Shown one piece after another: positions 33,691 through 44,690 of a stretch of DNA of 64,000 bases. The stretch is from Pseudeuparius sepicola. Taxonomy: Eukaryota; Arthropoda; Insecta; Coleoptera; Anthribidae. The translations under genes were made by a program, and so were the position numbers. The stretch covers positions 12,625,153 through 12,689,152 of the forward strand of contig OY987305.1 of the NCBI GenBank assembly GCA_963920635.1, written 5' to 3'. Below the pieces are notes generated by a model that did not search any database, was not told the origin of the DNA, and saw only the letters and a list, made by a program, of their open reading frames with translations. The first letter of the stretch is position 1, and each line of letters starts with the position of its first letter.

Positions 33691-34132
33691 TGTGATTGTG
33701 TTATTTCGATAAGTTAAAAAATATTATTGAGTGAGAACTTGTAGTAGACTAGTGAATATGTTTATTTTGTTTTTTTTTTAAGTTTTGCTTTAGATACACT
33801 TAGGTTAGGATTCAAATCAGTATTTTACTGCCTTCAAGCCGTTTTGCAGATACACGGGGGACAATTAGTAACCACCATGTATATTATTATGCTTTTTTGA
33901 TTTATTTTCTTGCTATTGTAATGTGTACTAACTGCAAAACAACAGCTTCTTCTTATTATTATTAAGTATTTTGGTCGGTTTGTGTCCCTCGGCTCTGATT
34001 TTTTATATATTTTATTATCCAAGTGTTTATTTGCCTCGGCCTTATAGGCCTCGGCAACTAAGTTCCGCATTCCGCATGAGTCGAGTCGCATAAAAAAGCT
34101 ATTTTATTTTACGATCACGCGGGTTTTCACAG
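33691..34132. other. No gene recognised
   Basis: An 85-codon minus-strand frame (33834-34091) matches nothing known. The stretch contains the candidate acceptor (TTTTCACAG) that ends at 34132. Confidence 0.35.
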
Positions 34133-34417
34133 CGTTTTTCAACAATAACTCAACAACTCTTCAACAAAGTTCTGAGGTAAACTTTGTTGAAAATACCAGC
34201 TTTAAAAATAAGATAAAAACATACATTAATTATAGCACACAGTTCTCCCGTTCCTGTTTTCTTAATAATACTAATAAGACTTCTGTACCTTTATCTTTGA
34301 CAACAGGGTCATGCGATCAAGTTGATGGAAAGCTTGGAGCAGGTTAGTGTCAATTACATCACACTGGAGATGAAGAGTCAATTATTGCTTCGGGATATCC
34401 TGTGTAATAATCGTTAA
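34133..34417 (+). CDS. Candidate last two exons of an unknown gene
   Basis: Exon 34133-34176 lies between an acceptor (GGGTTTTCACAG) and a donor (GAG|GTAAAC). The next exon, 34307-34417, follows an acceptor with a pyrimidine tract (CTTTATCTTTGACAACAG) and ends at TAA 34415-34417. Joining them keeps one frame: FFNNNSTTLQQSSE then GHAIKLMESLEQVSVNYITL and MKSQLLLRDILCNNR. The intron is 130 bp. An in-frame TGA just before the second exon means it can only be coding if spliced. The C-terminal part looks helical and evolutionarily ordinary, unlike the transposon peptides here. I do not recognise the family. Upstream exons would lie further left and were not found. Confidence 0.35.
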
Positions 34418-36164
34418 GTTTGTGATGGTTGACGGACCCTTAACAAAACCATGTTATTATTGGGTAATTATCTATTCAATTTCCGAACAAATTTGCTGGA
34501 TCAATGGATTTTAATATTGTCTGGATTTTTTTTTATCAAGTGTGGAATAGGGATGCCTATGCATGTCCATTTTTGTACACACATGATAATGGCATATATA
34601 ATGGGAACTTTTATGAACTTTTTAGACTTACAGAATCATGTCCCAAAATAGGTGTGAATTAAAAAAATGGGATTGGTTGTAAAATTGCAAGGCTATGTTT
34701 ACAAATTTATTGATGCATTTGAAGATATCAATTTCCACATTAGGTATATCTTATATTTCGTATAAGTATTAATAACGGAATGAATTTTAACTAAATGTTT
34801 AAGTGATAAACACTACCTATTTCACATCGCCCGTTCCTTAACTTTTATAAAAACGCATAAATTTTAATACACTCGATAAAGGTAGCCGCTTTTAGCTATG
34901 ATCTAGATGTTAAGAAAATAGCAAACCGTATCATTATCTATTTACATGCTTGTTTATAATTTCATGCAACGGAGAACCTTACATAGTTTCTGCATTCGAC
35001 GCGAAACTCGACAATTTCGTATTATTACTCCACTACACACCACATTTTAATAAACAAAAAGTTAATCACCGAGAACATTTATTATAATAACTACAATTAA
35101 GTCCAAACCCCGAGCTGAGATCTTAAGCAACATGAATATTATCTGTATTGTTAGTGGTATGGTTTATGGAGGGATTCTTTGCATTCTTTGCTCAAAAGCA
35201 ATCCGAACCATTTTTCTTACAGTCTGGTGTTAAAGTTTAAAATGGTTTTATTTTATAACTTATAAACCAGCAAAGGTATTTCAACCAAATTGATACACAT
35301 TAAATATACAGTGCTACACATAAAGTCCGCATCATAGGTAATTATTGGATTATCCGATTTAAGTAAATTTTGATGTTGTCAGTGAGTTTTTGTTATGAAT
35401 GTAGTTGTGGTTTTTCTTACTTGTCTGATATTTGGTATAGCGGTATAAAATTGCCATTTAAGCTTTTTTCCAAAAATGTCAAATTTGATATAAAAAAAAT
35501 CACGTGGTTGCTTGTGAGCACGTCATTTTACATAATTTTTTTAAGCAAACACAATTGGCTATGTGCTACATTATGACGTAATGTGTCACGTCCTATGTGA
35601 AACTTATCTTTTTGTGCATTCCTATAAAGTAGAATATTTAGTTTTAAGCAAAAAAAAACTAAATGTTCTTCTTTTTTAAATATGAATATGTTACTGTTTC
35701 GCGACATATCTATTTCCTTTTTAATTTGTTTAAAACTGCAAGTAAAAATAAATAAATCTCCTTTTCGAGATACAGGTCTTGTATATCTGTGAATTATAAC
35801 AAAAAAAAACTGTTTGAGCTTGATTTTGTTTATTGTACTAACAAGAACTAAATTGAACTTACAGCACAATAAAAACTATATCCTTTTTAAAAAAGTAATA
35901 CCAAAATAGAGCATAGGCAAGTTCAGCATATTCTACATTTCCTACCCTGAGCTTATTAGACCAGACAAGATTGAAAAAATACAATTATTCAATTTTGTCC
36001 CAGAAATATACAAGTCACTCCTTAGAAATTATGAAGATTTTCTGCCTTTAGGTCCCCCTATAGGATAGTTTTTCTTTCTAATTTTTGTATTTCTCTATTT
36101 TTTTCGCGTTAAGATTAATGACGAAAGATTTTTACTATCTGTTTTAATTTAAAATATAGAGGGT
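34418..36164. other. No gene recognised; one mariner-like end at 35309
   Basis: TATACAGTGCTACACATAAAG at 35308 resembles Tc1/mariner-type ends (compare ACAGTGTGGTCATTT at 18604), but no mirrored end or transposase follows. The 113-codon minus frame at 35528-35869 resembles nothing. Confidence 0.3.
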
Positions 36165-36356
36165 ATATAAAATGTCAAACAAACCAAATGTTCAGGTTGG
36201 AATATTTGGAACATCCTGCATAATAATTTTCCTAGTTCCCTAGAAATATTTTTAAATCAGGTTATTTTTGTTTCTCGTAAAATCTCATAAAAAATTATGA
36301 AAATCGATTTCCAAATTTGGTAATACGCTTCCTAACTGCGCCACAGACTCACCCCG
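36165..36356 (+). mobile_element. Fragment ending in CACCCCGTATAA
   Basis: GGGTATATAAAATGTCAAAC to CAGACTCACCCCGTATAAAT: the right end resembles CACCCTGTATA with one change. Interior non-coding. Weakly supported as a decayed element. Confidence 0.3.
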
Positions 36357-37594
36357 TATAAATGGTATATCAGAATATCAGAATAAATGGCCCCAATATT
36401 TAATCAAACAGGCTATAGATCCCCACACTGTTGAACCACGAGCAATAAAATAGATTTAATTTTATTAAGACGGTATTGTTGTGGTATATTTATTTTATCG
36501 CTGACTCACCCTTTATTTCAACAACTATCAATAGAGTAGGTACTTACTCTGGTATTTCGCCCCCACAAAAGGCATTATCGCCTACATTTGTCTGCAGGCA
36601 TCCTTATACACGATACCCGAGAATTATGTATTACACAGTCTTCACAAATTTAAAAGAACCTTATTTATAGTCCGCGTTTATTATTGCTTGTAGCAGCCAT
36701 CCAACATGGAACTAATTAAAAAAGAGCTCGGCAAAATATCGCGGATGTTTTATAGACATGCAACTCCTATGTAAGTCGTTGTTTACCATATGTTCATTGT
36801 TAATATATTATACTATTAGAAACTGTAACATGAAAGTTAGCTCATTTACATTAAGTACTGGAAGAATTTCCTTGCGTTGTTGGATTGGATAAAAAGCTTT
36901 ATACCCGCCCATCCCTACAGCCAACTGTTATCGAGGTATTTGAATTGCAGGAAAGTGCATATTTACGAGGGTCCATTAATAAATTCTTTAACCGCAGAAA
37001 GCCAACGCAGTTTTCACCCTACCTACTTTTAATGCTAAAGCTAACATTCCATTACAAAACCTACATTCAACCCTTTTAGAACACGACCTTTCCGTGTTTT
37101 AACTGACAACATTACAGTTAGGTTGACGTGAGGTCAATGATCATTTAACACAAAGCGAGACGACAGTCCTTTAAAGCGTTCTTTCGTCGGCCATATTGAA
37201 TTCGCGAATTTAAGAAATTCGCTTCACGCACCGAAGTACAGAGACTGATAATTGTAAGTCCAAGTATAGACGGGCACGCCGGCTATGTAGAAGTGGCAAG
37301 CCGATCTACAGGGCGACCACGCCATTGCGTTTTATTTCGATTTGTTTCAAACAGTTTGAATGACGTTCTTTCAAACATTATGTAGCTTTTTTTTTTGCAA
37401 AAGTGTCACTAAGTCAAAAATGTTTGGTTTTTGTTGGCAATTTGACGATTTACTAGTGGGTAGGGACGAATTGGGACAGCAAAGATGGTCCGGGAATATA
37501 GGTCAAGCAGGCCACAATATTTAATTTTTTTAAATAAAAAATATATTTAATATTTACCTTTAGAACTAATTTGATATAAAATACAGAATATTGG
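36357..37594. other. No gene recognised
   Basis: 64-codon frames at 36476 and 36885 match nothing. Near 37190-37320 a slightly more GC-rich patch (TTCGTCGGCCATATTGAATT, GGCACGCCGGCTATG) has no ORF. Confidence 0.35.
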
Positions 37595-37950
37595 AGTTAA
37601 CAGGTGTTTTCCCTTTGCCAATTTCAGCGCAAACGGTTGATTTTATGATTATGAGACAAGAGTAGGTACACTTTTGTTACAAAATGAAAAGATCCACTAA
37701 AATGATGAACCTGCAACACCAACTCAAAAAAAGTTACGAATAAAAGCACGATCCAAAAACAGCGCAACTGGCGCCCTCTTTGAGATACGTAGAAATTGAT
37801 ATCTTCAGCTTATTCTCCATACCCCAAAAAAATAACAATGCCAAATTTCAGTTCAGCAGCTTGATTATTTTGGGCGATGTCTCCATAATTCAATTTTCAA
37901 AATGAACTTCAACGCCCTATATCTCTTGTAACAATCGAGATTTGACGGAT
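37595..37950 (+). repeat. GTTAACAGGTGTTTT repeat family, copy 1
   Basis: Shares GGAGTTAACAGGTGTTTT, AAATGAAAAGATCCACTAAAA, TTCAGTTCAGCAGCTTGATT and AACGCCCTATATCTC with copies at 51780 and 59440. The AACGCCCTGTAT motif inside is a degraded terminus, suggesting nested elements. It abuts the foldback that starts near 38005. Confidence 0.75.
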
Positions 37951-38004
37951 AGCTGTTAAGCTCAATCGTAATCTTTTGGCACAACATTTAATTATAGAGT
38001 TGCT

Positions 38005-38985
38005 ACATTTTGGAACCATAAGGATTTTTTTTTATTTTTGGGGCAAGATGAAACTATTTTGAGGCGATTATCTCTGTTCCCAGATTCGAAATGAGACTGT
38101 TAAACGTCGTGGCGTCATTTAACACACCTGTCAAAAATGACACAGAATGAAATAAATGGGCAAAATAGGCCTTATTTGTTATTTTTTCTAAAAGTTATTT
38201 GAAAAAGTTGCTTGGAATTTGATTTTACCCCTACGTGAAAATTGTCGGGCAAAAATTGCGACAATGAAAATTTTTTGATTTTTTGTAAAAATCTAAAAAC
38301 TAGTAAATTCCATTTCTTTCGGTGTGCCATAGATTGAATTGTGACGTTTTAAAAACAATTCTGTAATAAGTAAGGTCATCTTTACCTATAACTTAAAAAA
38401 AATTGCCAACGGTTGTTCAGAAATAAGAAAATCGCCCAAAATTGCACCTTGTTAGCTGAGTTTTCTGGAAACCAGCCAATTACTACCCAAAAAGGGTACA
38501 TATAACAAAAAAATATCACGTTTGGATGATAGAGAAGCACTTCTAATATCAATCTATGACACGCCGTAAAAAATGATATTTATTAGTTGTTAGAAAAACA
38601 AAATTTTATCATTGTCCATATAAGGGTAAATGGTAAATTCCAACCAACTTTTTCAAATAACTTTATTCGATAAATTAACTGGAGAGGGACCCCATGTGAG
38701 TTATTCATATATATTCCAAAAAGGAGGCAAGAAAACAAATAAATAGACCTTTGTGTCACCATTTCTCAATTTTTCCATAAAATAACAAATAAGGCCCATT
38801 TTAACCATTTATTTAATTAAATGTAATTTCTGACAGGTACGTCAAATGACGTAACGACGTTTAATGGTCTCATTACGAATCTATTTGGAAGCAGAGATGA
38901 TCGCCCCAGAGTATAGTTTAATCTTAGCCCAAAAATTAAATAAATCCCTTATGGTTTCAACTTTTCGGCGGGCCCGTAAACATTA
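38005..38985. mobile_element. Foldback element, ~340-bp arms
   Basis: TTTTGGAACCATAAGGATTT on the left is mirrored by AAATCCCTTATGGTTTCAAC on the right. The arms match through GGCGATTATCTCTGTTCC / AGCAGAGATGATCGCCCC, AAACGTCGTGGCGTCATTTA / AAATGACGTAACGACGTTTA and CCTTATTTGTTATTTT. Matching continues to CGGTGTGCCATAGATTG / CAATCTATGACACGCCG, leaving a loop of about 190 bp (38350-38540). No coding core. Confidence 0.85.
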
Positions 38986-39180
38986 CATATAAAATTAAAA
39001 AAATCTGTTTTTAAGCAAGTTACTGCTTTCTGCAACTTCGTCAATTATTGCATCGCTGTCATTCTCATTTAGGGTTTGCTTTTCGACCATTTAAGTAAAT
39101 ATTTATAATAGTATATCTATTGTGAAAGTCGACAGATTTTTTTATCGTGAGTCTATGTAGGTAATATTATGGAGCAGTCC
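38986..39180. other. No gene recognised
   Basis: Short AT-rich spacer. Confidence 0.4.
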
Positions 39181-39560
39181 ACTTAGACTAGTAGATATAC
39201 GATTCAGCCCACCGGAATTTTTCCCAGTGTCCAGATGTGCCAATCGGCCCCTGCTAGTGGACGTGTGCGTACATATCACCGATTCTTCTATGGTATCACC
39301 CTGTGCAGAGCGAAATGTTGCTTATACGGAGACCGCGCTTCTGCAAATGACGTCGATCCGATGTTTTGGAGATTACAGAATATCAATAATGTTATATCGA
39401 CGGTCCGCTTGGCCGTATAGCGTTCCTTTTTGTCCGCCGACAATTCCGAGCATTGTTCTGTGCCCGGGAAAAACTCCGACTTACCTACGCGCTTTTTAGA
39501 AGACAATTTTCACCGGATGCCTCGCGATCTCTCGTTCTCCCGTAGCGTGATTGCATTTTT
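39181..39560 (+). other. Less AT-rich patch with a 61-codon ATG frame
   Basis: Base composition is distinctly richer in G+C than the surroundings. The frame 39235-39420 starts with ATG after TTTCCCAGTGTCCAG, which could be an acceptor, and reads MCQSAPASGRVRTYHRFFYG then ITLCRAKCCLYGDRASAND. Other frames overlap it on both strands (39227 +, 39288 -). I recognise no family. It could be an exon, or a domesticated or foreign fragment. Confidence 0.2.
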
Positions 39561-39639
39561 GGTGGTTAACAAGGTGTGAAGACTGCGGACAGAAATTATT
39601 TACTACTATATTAGGTGTATAATGTAGGTAATAATAAAA

Positions 39640-39770
39640 AATTGAAAATAAAAAACTTTTTAAAAACAAGCTTTTATTTAAGCCACGTACTAAAACGAAT
39701 AAAATAAGTTTATGTTTTCGTTAAGATAATTCAATTCCAAATTGCGACAAGTTTTTGCAAATTGAAAAGC
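39640..39770 (+). repeat. Dispersed repeat paired with 58975-59112
   Basis: AAAACAAGCTTTTATTTAAG, CCACGTACTAAAACGAATAA, AATTCAATTCCAAATTGCGA and CAAGTTTTTGCAAATTG recur almost unchanged at 58975-59112, in the same orientation. It is short, non-coding and of unknown class. Confidence 0.85.
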
Positions 39771-40444
39771 TGGTCGCGCGAAATATTGATGAAAGTAGGT
39801 ACCAATTAATTTTATTGGACAGTGATTGGTTGATAAGCAAGTACCTATTTGCCAAAGTATGTATTTTTTCTTTACAATTTGTGCAACTGTTTTGAAGTTA
39901 GGGAGAACATCTTTACGTATTTTAATTATCTTTATCAATTCTAAAAACAGTCATGAAACTGAAGCTTACGGTGCAGATATGATTGTATTAGAAAGAATGT
40001 GTTCACTAAATAAAAAGCGCAGGATAGGTACGTCATAATCTACAGAAGACCGAATAACTGTAAACATCTATGGCAGGTAAATTTGACATGCGATTTTTGT
40101 TTTATATCTTTTTACAAATTTAATTTTAATATTCAATTAAAATTTGTAAATTACGAATTGCCAACACAAATACTGTAGAACCACGAAAAGCGTGACTTGT
40201 GTTTTTATTTGCGTTGGTGAATGAGAAGTGTTCGGGGACAAAGTATTACACTTCAGAGATTTTAGCACGGAATCTTATTAATATTTTTAACATAACAACT
40301 AATTAAAACTTTGTTTGTGAAATTCTTTGTTTCAATTTACATTAGCGTGTTTGTTAACAAAAACGACACGTCACGGCTTATACTTACAACGAAATTTAAT
40401 TCACTTAACACTGAGAATCTTCAAAGGTTGTATCAAATAAATAA
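39771..40444. other. No gene recognised
   Basis: AT-rich with overlapping chance frames on both strands (39690-40038). Confidence 0.4.
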
Positions 40445-41412
40445 TACAGGGTGATTCAGCTTTATTCTACGACAGTTCATCAGGTGACAGAAAACCAAAA
40501 AATTACCGCACTTTCTTGTATAAACTATATTATCTTTTTAAGGTATTATAAAAAAGTTACTGGGTGTTAAAGTTGTCAAGAATATGTGGACTTTTTTGAA
40601 TATTTACAAAACTAGTTGAGATATTTAAGTCATATTTGGTACATGTTATAACGGCATGGTTAAGCATAAAACCTATTAATATTCAAACACCTTGAAGAAC
40701 CAATGGCGTAGAAGTGAGTAATTAGTACCTACAGTTGTTTTTTAAAAAAAATCACCTTGTATATATATATTATATATATTTGCCATTTTTTGTATTATTT
40801 CAGGGTATTTCTGAAAAATTAACTAAAAAAATTGCTTGATACGTAAGACTCAAAGTAGAAAAAATGCGTTTCAGACTTTAAATACAGTAACTGTTCCCAA
40901 TAAACTTACCCATTTAAGGTTTTACTTTTCAAGATACAGAGCGCAACATTAATTTTATCTTCAAAGTATACCTAGCCTTAAATAATTAGGTTCATTTAAA
41001 GTAGTAAACACATTATTTCTACTTTGAGCCTTACTTATGGAGCAATTTTTTTAGATGGAAAAAATGCCAAGACGACGTTTTTGTTTACAATTAAAATTTA
41101 CATAATAAATTGAATTCATTTTAGTGTCATACAGGGTGATTCGTTTTTTTAAACAATTGTACTAATTACCCACTTCTCCGCCCCTGGTTGTTCAAGGTGT
41201 TTGATATTAACAGGTTTTATGCTAACCCATGCCGTTATAACGTGTACCAAACATGACAAATATCTCAACTAATTTGGTAAATATTCAATAAAGTCCACAT
41301 ATTGTTTGCAACTTTTACACCCTGTAACTTTCTGATAAGGCCTTAAAAAATATTTTTTGGTTTTCTATCACCTGTGAAAGTGTCGTAGAATAAAACTGTA
41401 TCACCCTGTATA
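40445..41412. mobile_element. Palindrome made of two inverted MITEs around a third
   Basis: TACAGGGTGATTCAGCTTTA at 40445 and AATCACCTTGTATA at 40751-40764 bound a ~320-bp element. An inverted copy runs from ATACAGGGTGATTCG (41130) to TGTATCACCCTGTATA (41412). Both carry TGACAGAAAACCAAAAAATT / AATATTTTTTGGTTTTCTAT and CGTTATAACGTGTACCAAA sequences. The 365 bp between them are themselves folded (GCTTGATACGTAAGACTCAA with GTAGAAA mirrored by TTTCTACTTTGAGCCTTACT). The structure is thus a three-level nested palindrome. Confidence 0.85.
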
Positions 41413-41490
41413 TGCGATCTATAACACACATTTTAATCAAGCTCCTATGTTTTGAATAATAAGTAGGTAATTAAAAACAAGGAGGATATT

Positions 41491-41713
41491 CTGTATACAA
41501 AATAATAGTACCTCAGTCCCCCGCATAAGCATTCAGATGTTTCTGGGGTACTCCTAGTATGGAGTATTGTGAGGGTGAGAATTATTAATATCATTATCGT
41601 TCTCGCTATCGTTATCGTTATCGTTATCGTTATCGTTACCGTTACCGTTACCGTTACCGTTACCGTTACCGTTACCATTACCTGTATACTGTATACAAAA
41701 TAATAGTACCTCA
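41491..41713 (+). mobile_element. SINE-like element copy 3 with 25-bp target duplication
   Basis: CTGTATACAAAATAATAGTA then CCTCA occurs at 41491-41515 and again at 41689-41713, exactly flanking the insert. The insert (41516-41688) begins 5'-truncated at GTCCCCCGCATAAGCATTCA, runs through GGGGTACTCCTAGTATGGAG and TGTGAGGGTGAGAATTATTA, and ends in a hexamer tail. Long exact target duplications plus 5' truncation show insertion by LINE-type target-primed reverse transcription. This is the best evidence that the family at 14618, 27796 and 45838 is a retroelement. Confidence 0.88.
41590..41682 (+). repeat. (GTTATC)n changing to (GTTACC)n microsatellite
   Basis: About five GTTATC units are followed by about seven GTTACC units, forming the 3' tail of the SINE-like copy. 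It starts with ATTAATATCATTATCG, so it probably grew from the (ATT)-type tail. The switch between two hexamer variants is a single clean boundary near 41638. The minus-strand TVTVTV frame across it is an artefact. Confidence 0.92.
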
Positions 41714-41934
41714 CCGTCATCATTTTTGCATTAACTATAAGAAGTCCTGTTTCATTTTATAGAACAAAAGTGTTAACAAAGATATTGTTTATTGTGAATT
41801 TTAGCCTTTAGTGATACTGAAGTAAAAATATTAAACAAATTGAAAATATCGCTGCTGAACTTATTGATGAAGAAGGAAGAACACGGGTTTACAGCAACAC
41901 ACTTTAATATAACGACTCTACACTATAATTGTAA
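41714..41934. other. No gene recognised
   Basis: AT-rich. ACACGGGTTTACAGCAACAC at 41881 leads into the hammerhead-like block and is probably part of the same element. Confidence 0.35.
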
Positions 41935-41985
41935 ACATTCCAAGCTTTCGTTCTTGCTTAAGAACTTCATCAGGGCTGAAGATAA
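41935..41985 (-). ncRNA. Hammerhead-ribozyme-like motif
   Basis: On the minus strand: CTGATGA, one extra A, a perfect stem-loop GTTCTT-AAGC-AAGAAC, then GAAA and GCTTGG. The CTGANGA and GAAA core is intact and stem II is fully paired. The extra A after CTGATGA is shared with the motif at 57.5/58.0 kb. It lies about 1.3 kb from a GIY-YIG remnant (43290) and about 1.9 kb from a degenerate motif of the same wording at 43894 in the opposite orientation, so it probably marks a Penelope-like pseudo-LTR. Confidence 0.6.
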
Positions 41986-42177
41986 AATGTATCTAAATAA
42001 ATAATAAAATTACAAAAAATGTTAAAATACTTACAGTTTCGTTATAGTGACATCATTATAATAAATAAATTCAAGGTGTTATAAAACCAAAATATATCAA
42101 GAAAAGGTATGTAAATCACTTTAAAAGTTTCAAATTTGCATCAGAAAAAAGATGTAAATTCTTAGTAAAAAATGTCT

Positions 42178-42510
42178 CATTTTGTAGACCATAATTACAA
42201 TAATTTCCAGATATATATTTACTTTTTTTTGTACAGAAAAGCGTTTAAGGTCAACCCCAAAGCTCCATCATCCAACTAATATTTTTATACTTTTTGGCTA
42301 AAACCTGTTTAGGTACTATCTAGAGTGAACAGGGAAAACATGGAACTATTTTTACATAATCTTTAAGTTTTGCAACAATTTCTTCCAAACAAATTGGAGG
42401 AACTAACATTAATGGCAATATATTTTTTAAATATCAAGAGAAGTGGAAAACGTTTGGAAAATATGGAAAAAAGAAAAAATATTTGAAACTTTACATTTCC
42501 AAAAAATATA
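42178..42510 (+). repeat. Long direct repeat, copy 1 (partner at 44334)
   Basis: TCATTTTGTAGACCATAATT, GTTTAAGGTCAACCCCAAAG, AATATTTTTATACTTTTTGG and GAAACTTTACATTTCCAAAA recur in the same order and orientation at 44334-44690. Non-coding. The two copies bracket the Penelope-like material at 42.6-43.9 kb. Confidence 0.8.
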
Positions 42511-42660
42511 CTTATTAGTAATAGTTATCCTGAAAAGCTAATTAATAGATTGTTATTTAATATACGAAGTACCTAATAATAATTTGAATAGTAGAGTTAC
42601 TCAAAGGAATAATAATAATTCTCAATAATTATTACTGAATATTTTAGAAATGAAGATATA

Positions 42661-43256
42661 AAAATTGATCCATTTAATTTTTAATTGGGTTTTTCGCCAC
42701 CAAACTGATCGAAAGACAACTTTTTCAAGTTGCCTGGAAAATTCATAAATTCTTAACAGTGAATGAACGAAACTTTAAACGTGTAACTCAAAAAATAACT
42801 TCAACAAATTTGTTTTCTGAGCTTTCGGAGAATAAATAATCTTTCTCCTCAAAGATCTTGCCACGTCAAAGTGAAGTGACAGATTAATAAATTTCAGGTT
42901 AAAATGTCATGACAACATAAACAATAGCCTAGCCACCTGCCTGATATTGTACCCTGTGTTCTATCTATCAGGATACAATACGTTTTAACCTGAAATTTAT
43001 TAATCTGTCACTTCACTTTGACGTGGCAAGATCTTTGAGAAAGGAGGAAGATTTATTCTCCGAAAGCTCAGAAAACAAATTTGTTGAAGTTATTTTTTGA
43101 GTTACACGTTTAAAGTTTCGTTCATTCACTGTTAAGAATTTATGAATTTTCCAGGAAACTTGAAAAAGTTGTTTTTCCATCAGTTTGGTGGCGAAAACCC
43201 AATTAAAAATTAAATGGATCTATTTGCGCCACAAATAAATTTTAGAAAATATATAA
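42661..43256. mobile_element. Penelope-like pseudo-LTR family, copy D (palindromic)
   Basis: The most complete palindrome of the family. The left arm runs from GATCCATTTAATTTTTAATT to ATTTCAGGTTAAAATGTCAT. The right arm is its mirror and ends AATTAAAAATTAAATGGATC. The centre is CCTGATATTGTACCCTGTGT-TCTATCTATCAGGATACAAT. Each arm holds GGAG...CTCC followed by GAAAGCTC, the layout of a hammerhead stem II and core, but the first core block reads CTTTGAG where CTGANGA is required, so if it was ever a ribozyme it is degenerate. Confidence 0.85.
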
Positions 43257-43289
43257 AAATTGCTTTAGGAAATGTAAAACCTATTCCTA

Positions 43290-43478
43290 TTGCCAATTTA
43301 TACACAAAGAATTTCAGATCATAAAAGTGATAGCAAATTATACAAAAATACTTCGGCCCTTTCGGAACATAATGTGATCCTCACTGTACAAACCATTAAT
43401 TTTGAAAATGCTAAAATCCTACAATACGAACAAAATTACTATATAGATAAGATTATTTCTTATATAAGATTATTTTAA
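43290..43478 (+). pseudogene. Penelope-like GIY-YIG C-terminal fragment
   Basis: DHKSDSKLYKNTSALSEHN, then FENAKILQYEQNYYIDKIIS, match the region after the GIY-YIG core in Penelope-like proteins (TALS.H ... F..A.IL..E.NY......E). The usual R after NY is replaced by I, and the final helix is cut by a stop. It begins directly after the palindrome D and is a different lineage from the 33-kb copy, since the peptides barely match. Confidence 0.75.
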
Positions 43479-43884
43479 GATTATTTCTTGAGATGTTTTT
43501 ATTAATTAAATCATAAAGAAAAGTTTGCTATGAATAACAGAACAGACGTACAAGATGTAAGTGTAATTTACTCTTACATTTTAGAACTAGATAAAACAAA
43601 TTTTAAATAATTATTGATTTCTAATTTTCTAAGCATTTTCTTCATTTTTGATAAATATTATAACCTCAAATTGATCCTTATAATATTTTCATTTGTCAAT
43701 CCAAGTTTTTGTTTTTATTATTATTTTTTTGTAACTGGTTCAGGTTGCCATAAACAAAATTGTCTTTTCAATATTAATATTTTTTTAAATTTTATACAAA
43801 CCATTCCTGTCTTCATTCCAATAAATAATAAATCAATTGTAAGGAAGTTTTTGATAATTTTCCCACCACTGATATAGCTATTAC
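43479..43884. other. 3' non-coding part of the Penelope-like copy
   Basis: AT-rich, between the GIY-YIG fragment and the degenerate hammerhead-like block, where the 3' region of such an element is expected. Overlapping chance frames of 62-87 codons are discounted. Confidence 0.35.
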
Positions 43885-43935
43885 TTTTTAGATCTGACGA
43901 AGCTCCCAAAGTAAGAGCGACAGCTTGTATAACTG
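43885..43935 (+). ncRNA. Degenerate hammerhead-like motif
   Basis: CTGACGA, an extra A, stem GCTC ... GAGC, then GACA and GCTTG. It has the layout of the minus-strand motif at 41945-41973 (GAAAGCTTG there), but GAAA has become GACA, which should abolish cleavage. It follows the GIY-YIG fragment by about 410 bp on the same strand, the expected pseudo-LTR position. Confidence 0.45.
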
Positions 43936-44333
43936 AAAGTTATGGGGTAATGTTATAATATACCATTGTTTATGCTAAAAAATCTGCGAATTTTCAATAT
44001 TGTGAATTATTTAGTTCCATATTAACTATAAAACATATTATATATTGTTTTTATTCAGCTAGGACAATGCTCGGCCGAACGCTGGTATGTATGCCCTTGG
44101 TCGATAGATCTCCATTAAAAAATAAATCAACCATGTTGTCGTAAACAAGCATTTTATAAATATCTATCTATACCTATTATCTGATATTACTGCCGAAGTA
44201 GATATACGTATGTATATCATGAATAACTACGTGCCAACTTTTGTTAAAATATTAATGTAGTTTATTGGAAAAATCGTAATGTATAGCTGAATAAATTATT
44301 GTAAGCTATGCGATTCGGACATTCTCCAAATTG

Positions 44334-44690
44334 TGACCTCTCATTTTGTAGAAAATAATTTCCAGATATATACTTACTTCCTTTATGTAAAAAACGTTTA
44401 AGGTCGACCCCAAAGCGCCATCACCCAACGAATATTTTTATACTTTTTGGCTAAAGCACGTACAGGGTTATTCAAATTAAATGACACCTGTTATTTATAC
44501 CATCATGAGTGAACAAGGGAAAACATGAAACTATTTTTACATATCTTTAAATTTTGCTACAATTTTTTCCAAAAAAAGGAGGAACTAACATTAACAACAA
44601 TATATATTTTAGATATCAAGACAAGTGACACTTTGAAAAAAATTATAACATTTTTGAAACTTTACATTTCCAATATATTTCATAATTTTT
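44334..44690 (+). repeat. Long direct repeat, copy 2 (partner at 42178)
   Basis: Matches 42178-42510 throughout. Differs by a stretch of about 20-30 extra bases (GTACAGGGTTATTCAAATTA) at about 44460, which resembles a TACAGGGT-type terminus and could be the trace of a small insertion. Confidence 0.8.

Noticed and set aside
36536..36600. Minus-strand 44-bp exon candidate between CTGCAG and AGA|GTAAGTA
   Set aside because: The donor is perfect, but no neighbouring exon or recognisable peptide was found.
41445..41723. 92-codon TVTVTV/ITITIT protein on the minus strand
   Set aside because: Pure translation of the GTTATC/GTTACC microsatellite.
42780..43080. Hammerhead in the Penelope-like palindrome D
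   Set aside because: GGAG...CTCC-GAAAGCTC has the right layout, but the first core block is CTTTGAG, not CTGANGA.
44059..44084. 26-bp microexon (CTAGGACAATGCTCGGCCGA...) between a good acceptor and GTATGT donor
   Set aside because: No partner exon could be joined in frame, and one short motif is not enough to call a gene.
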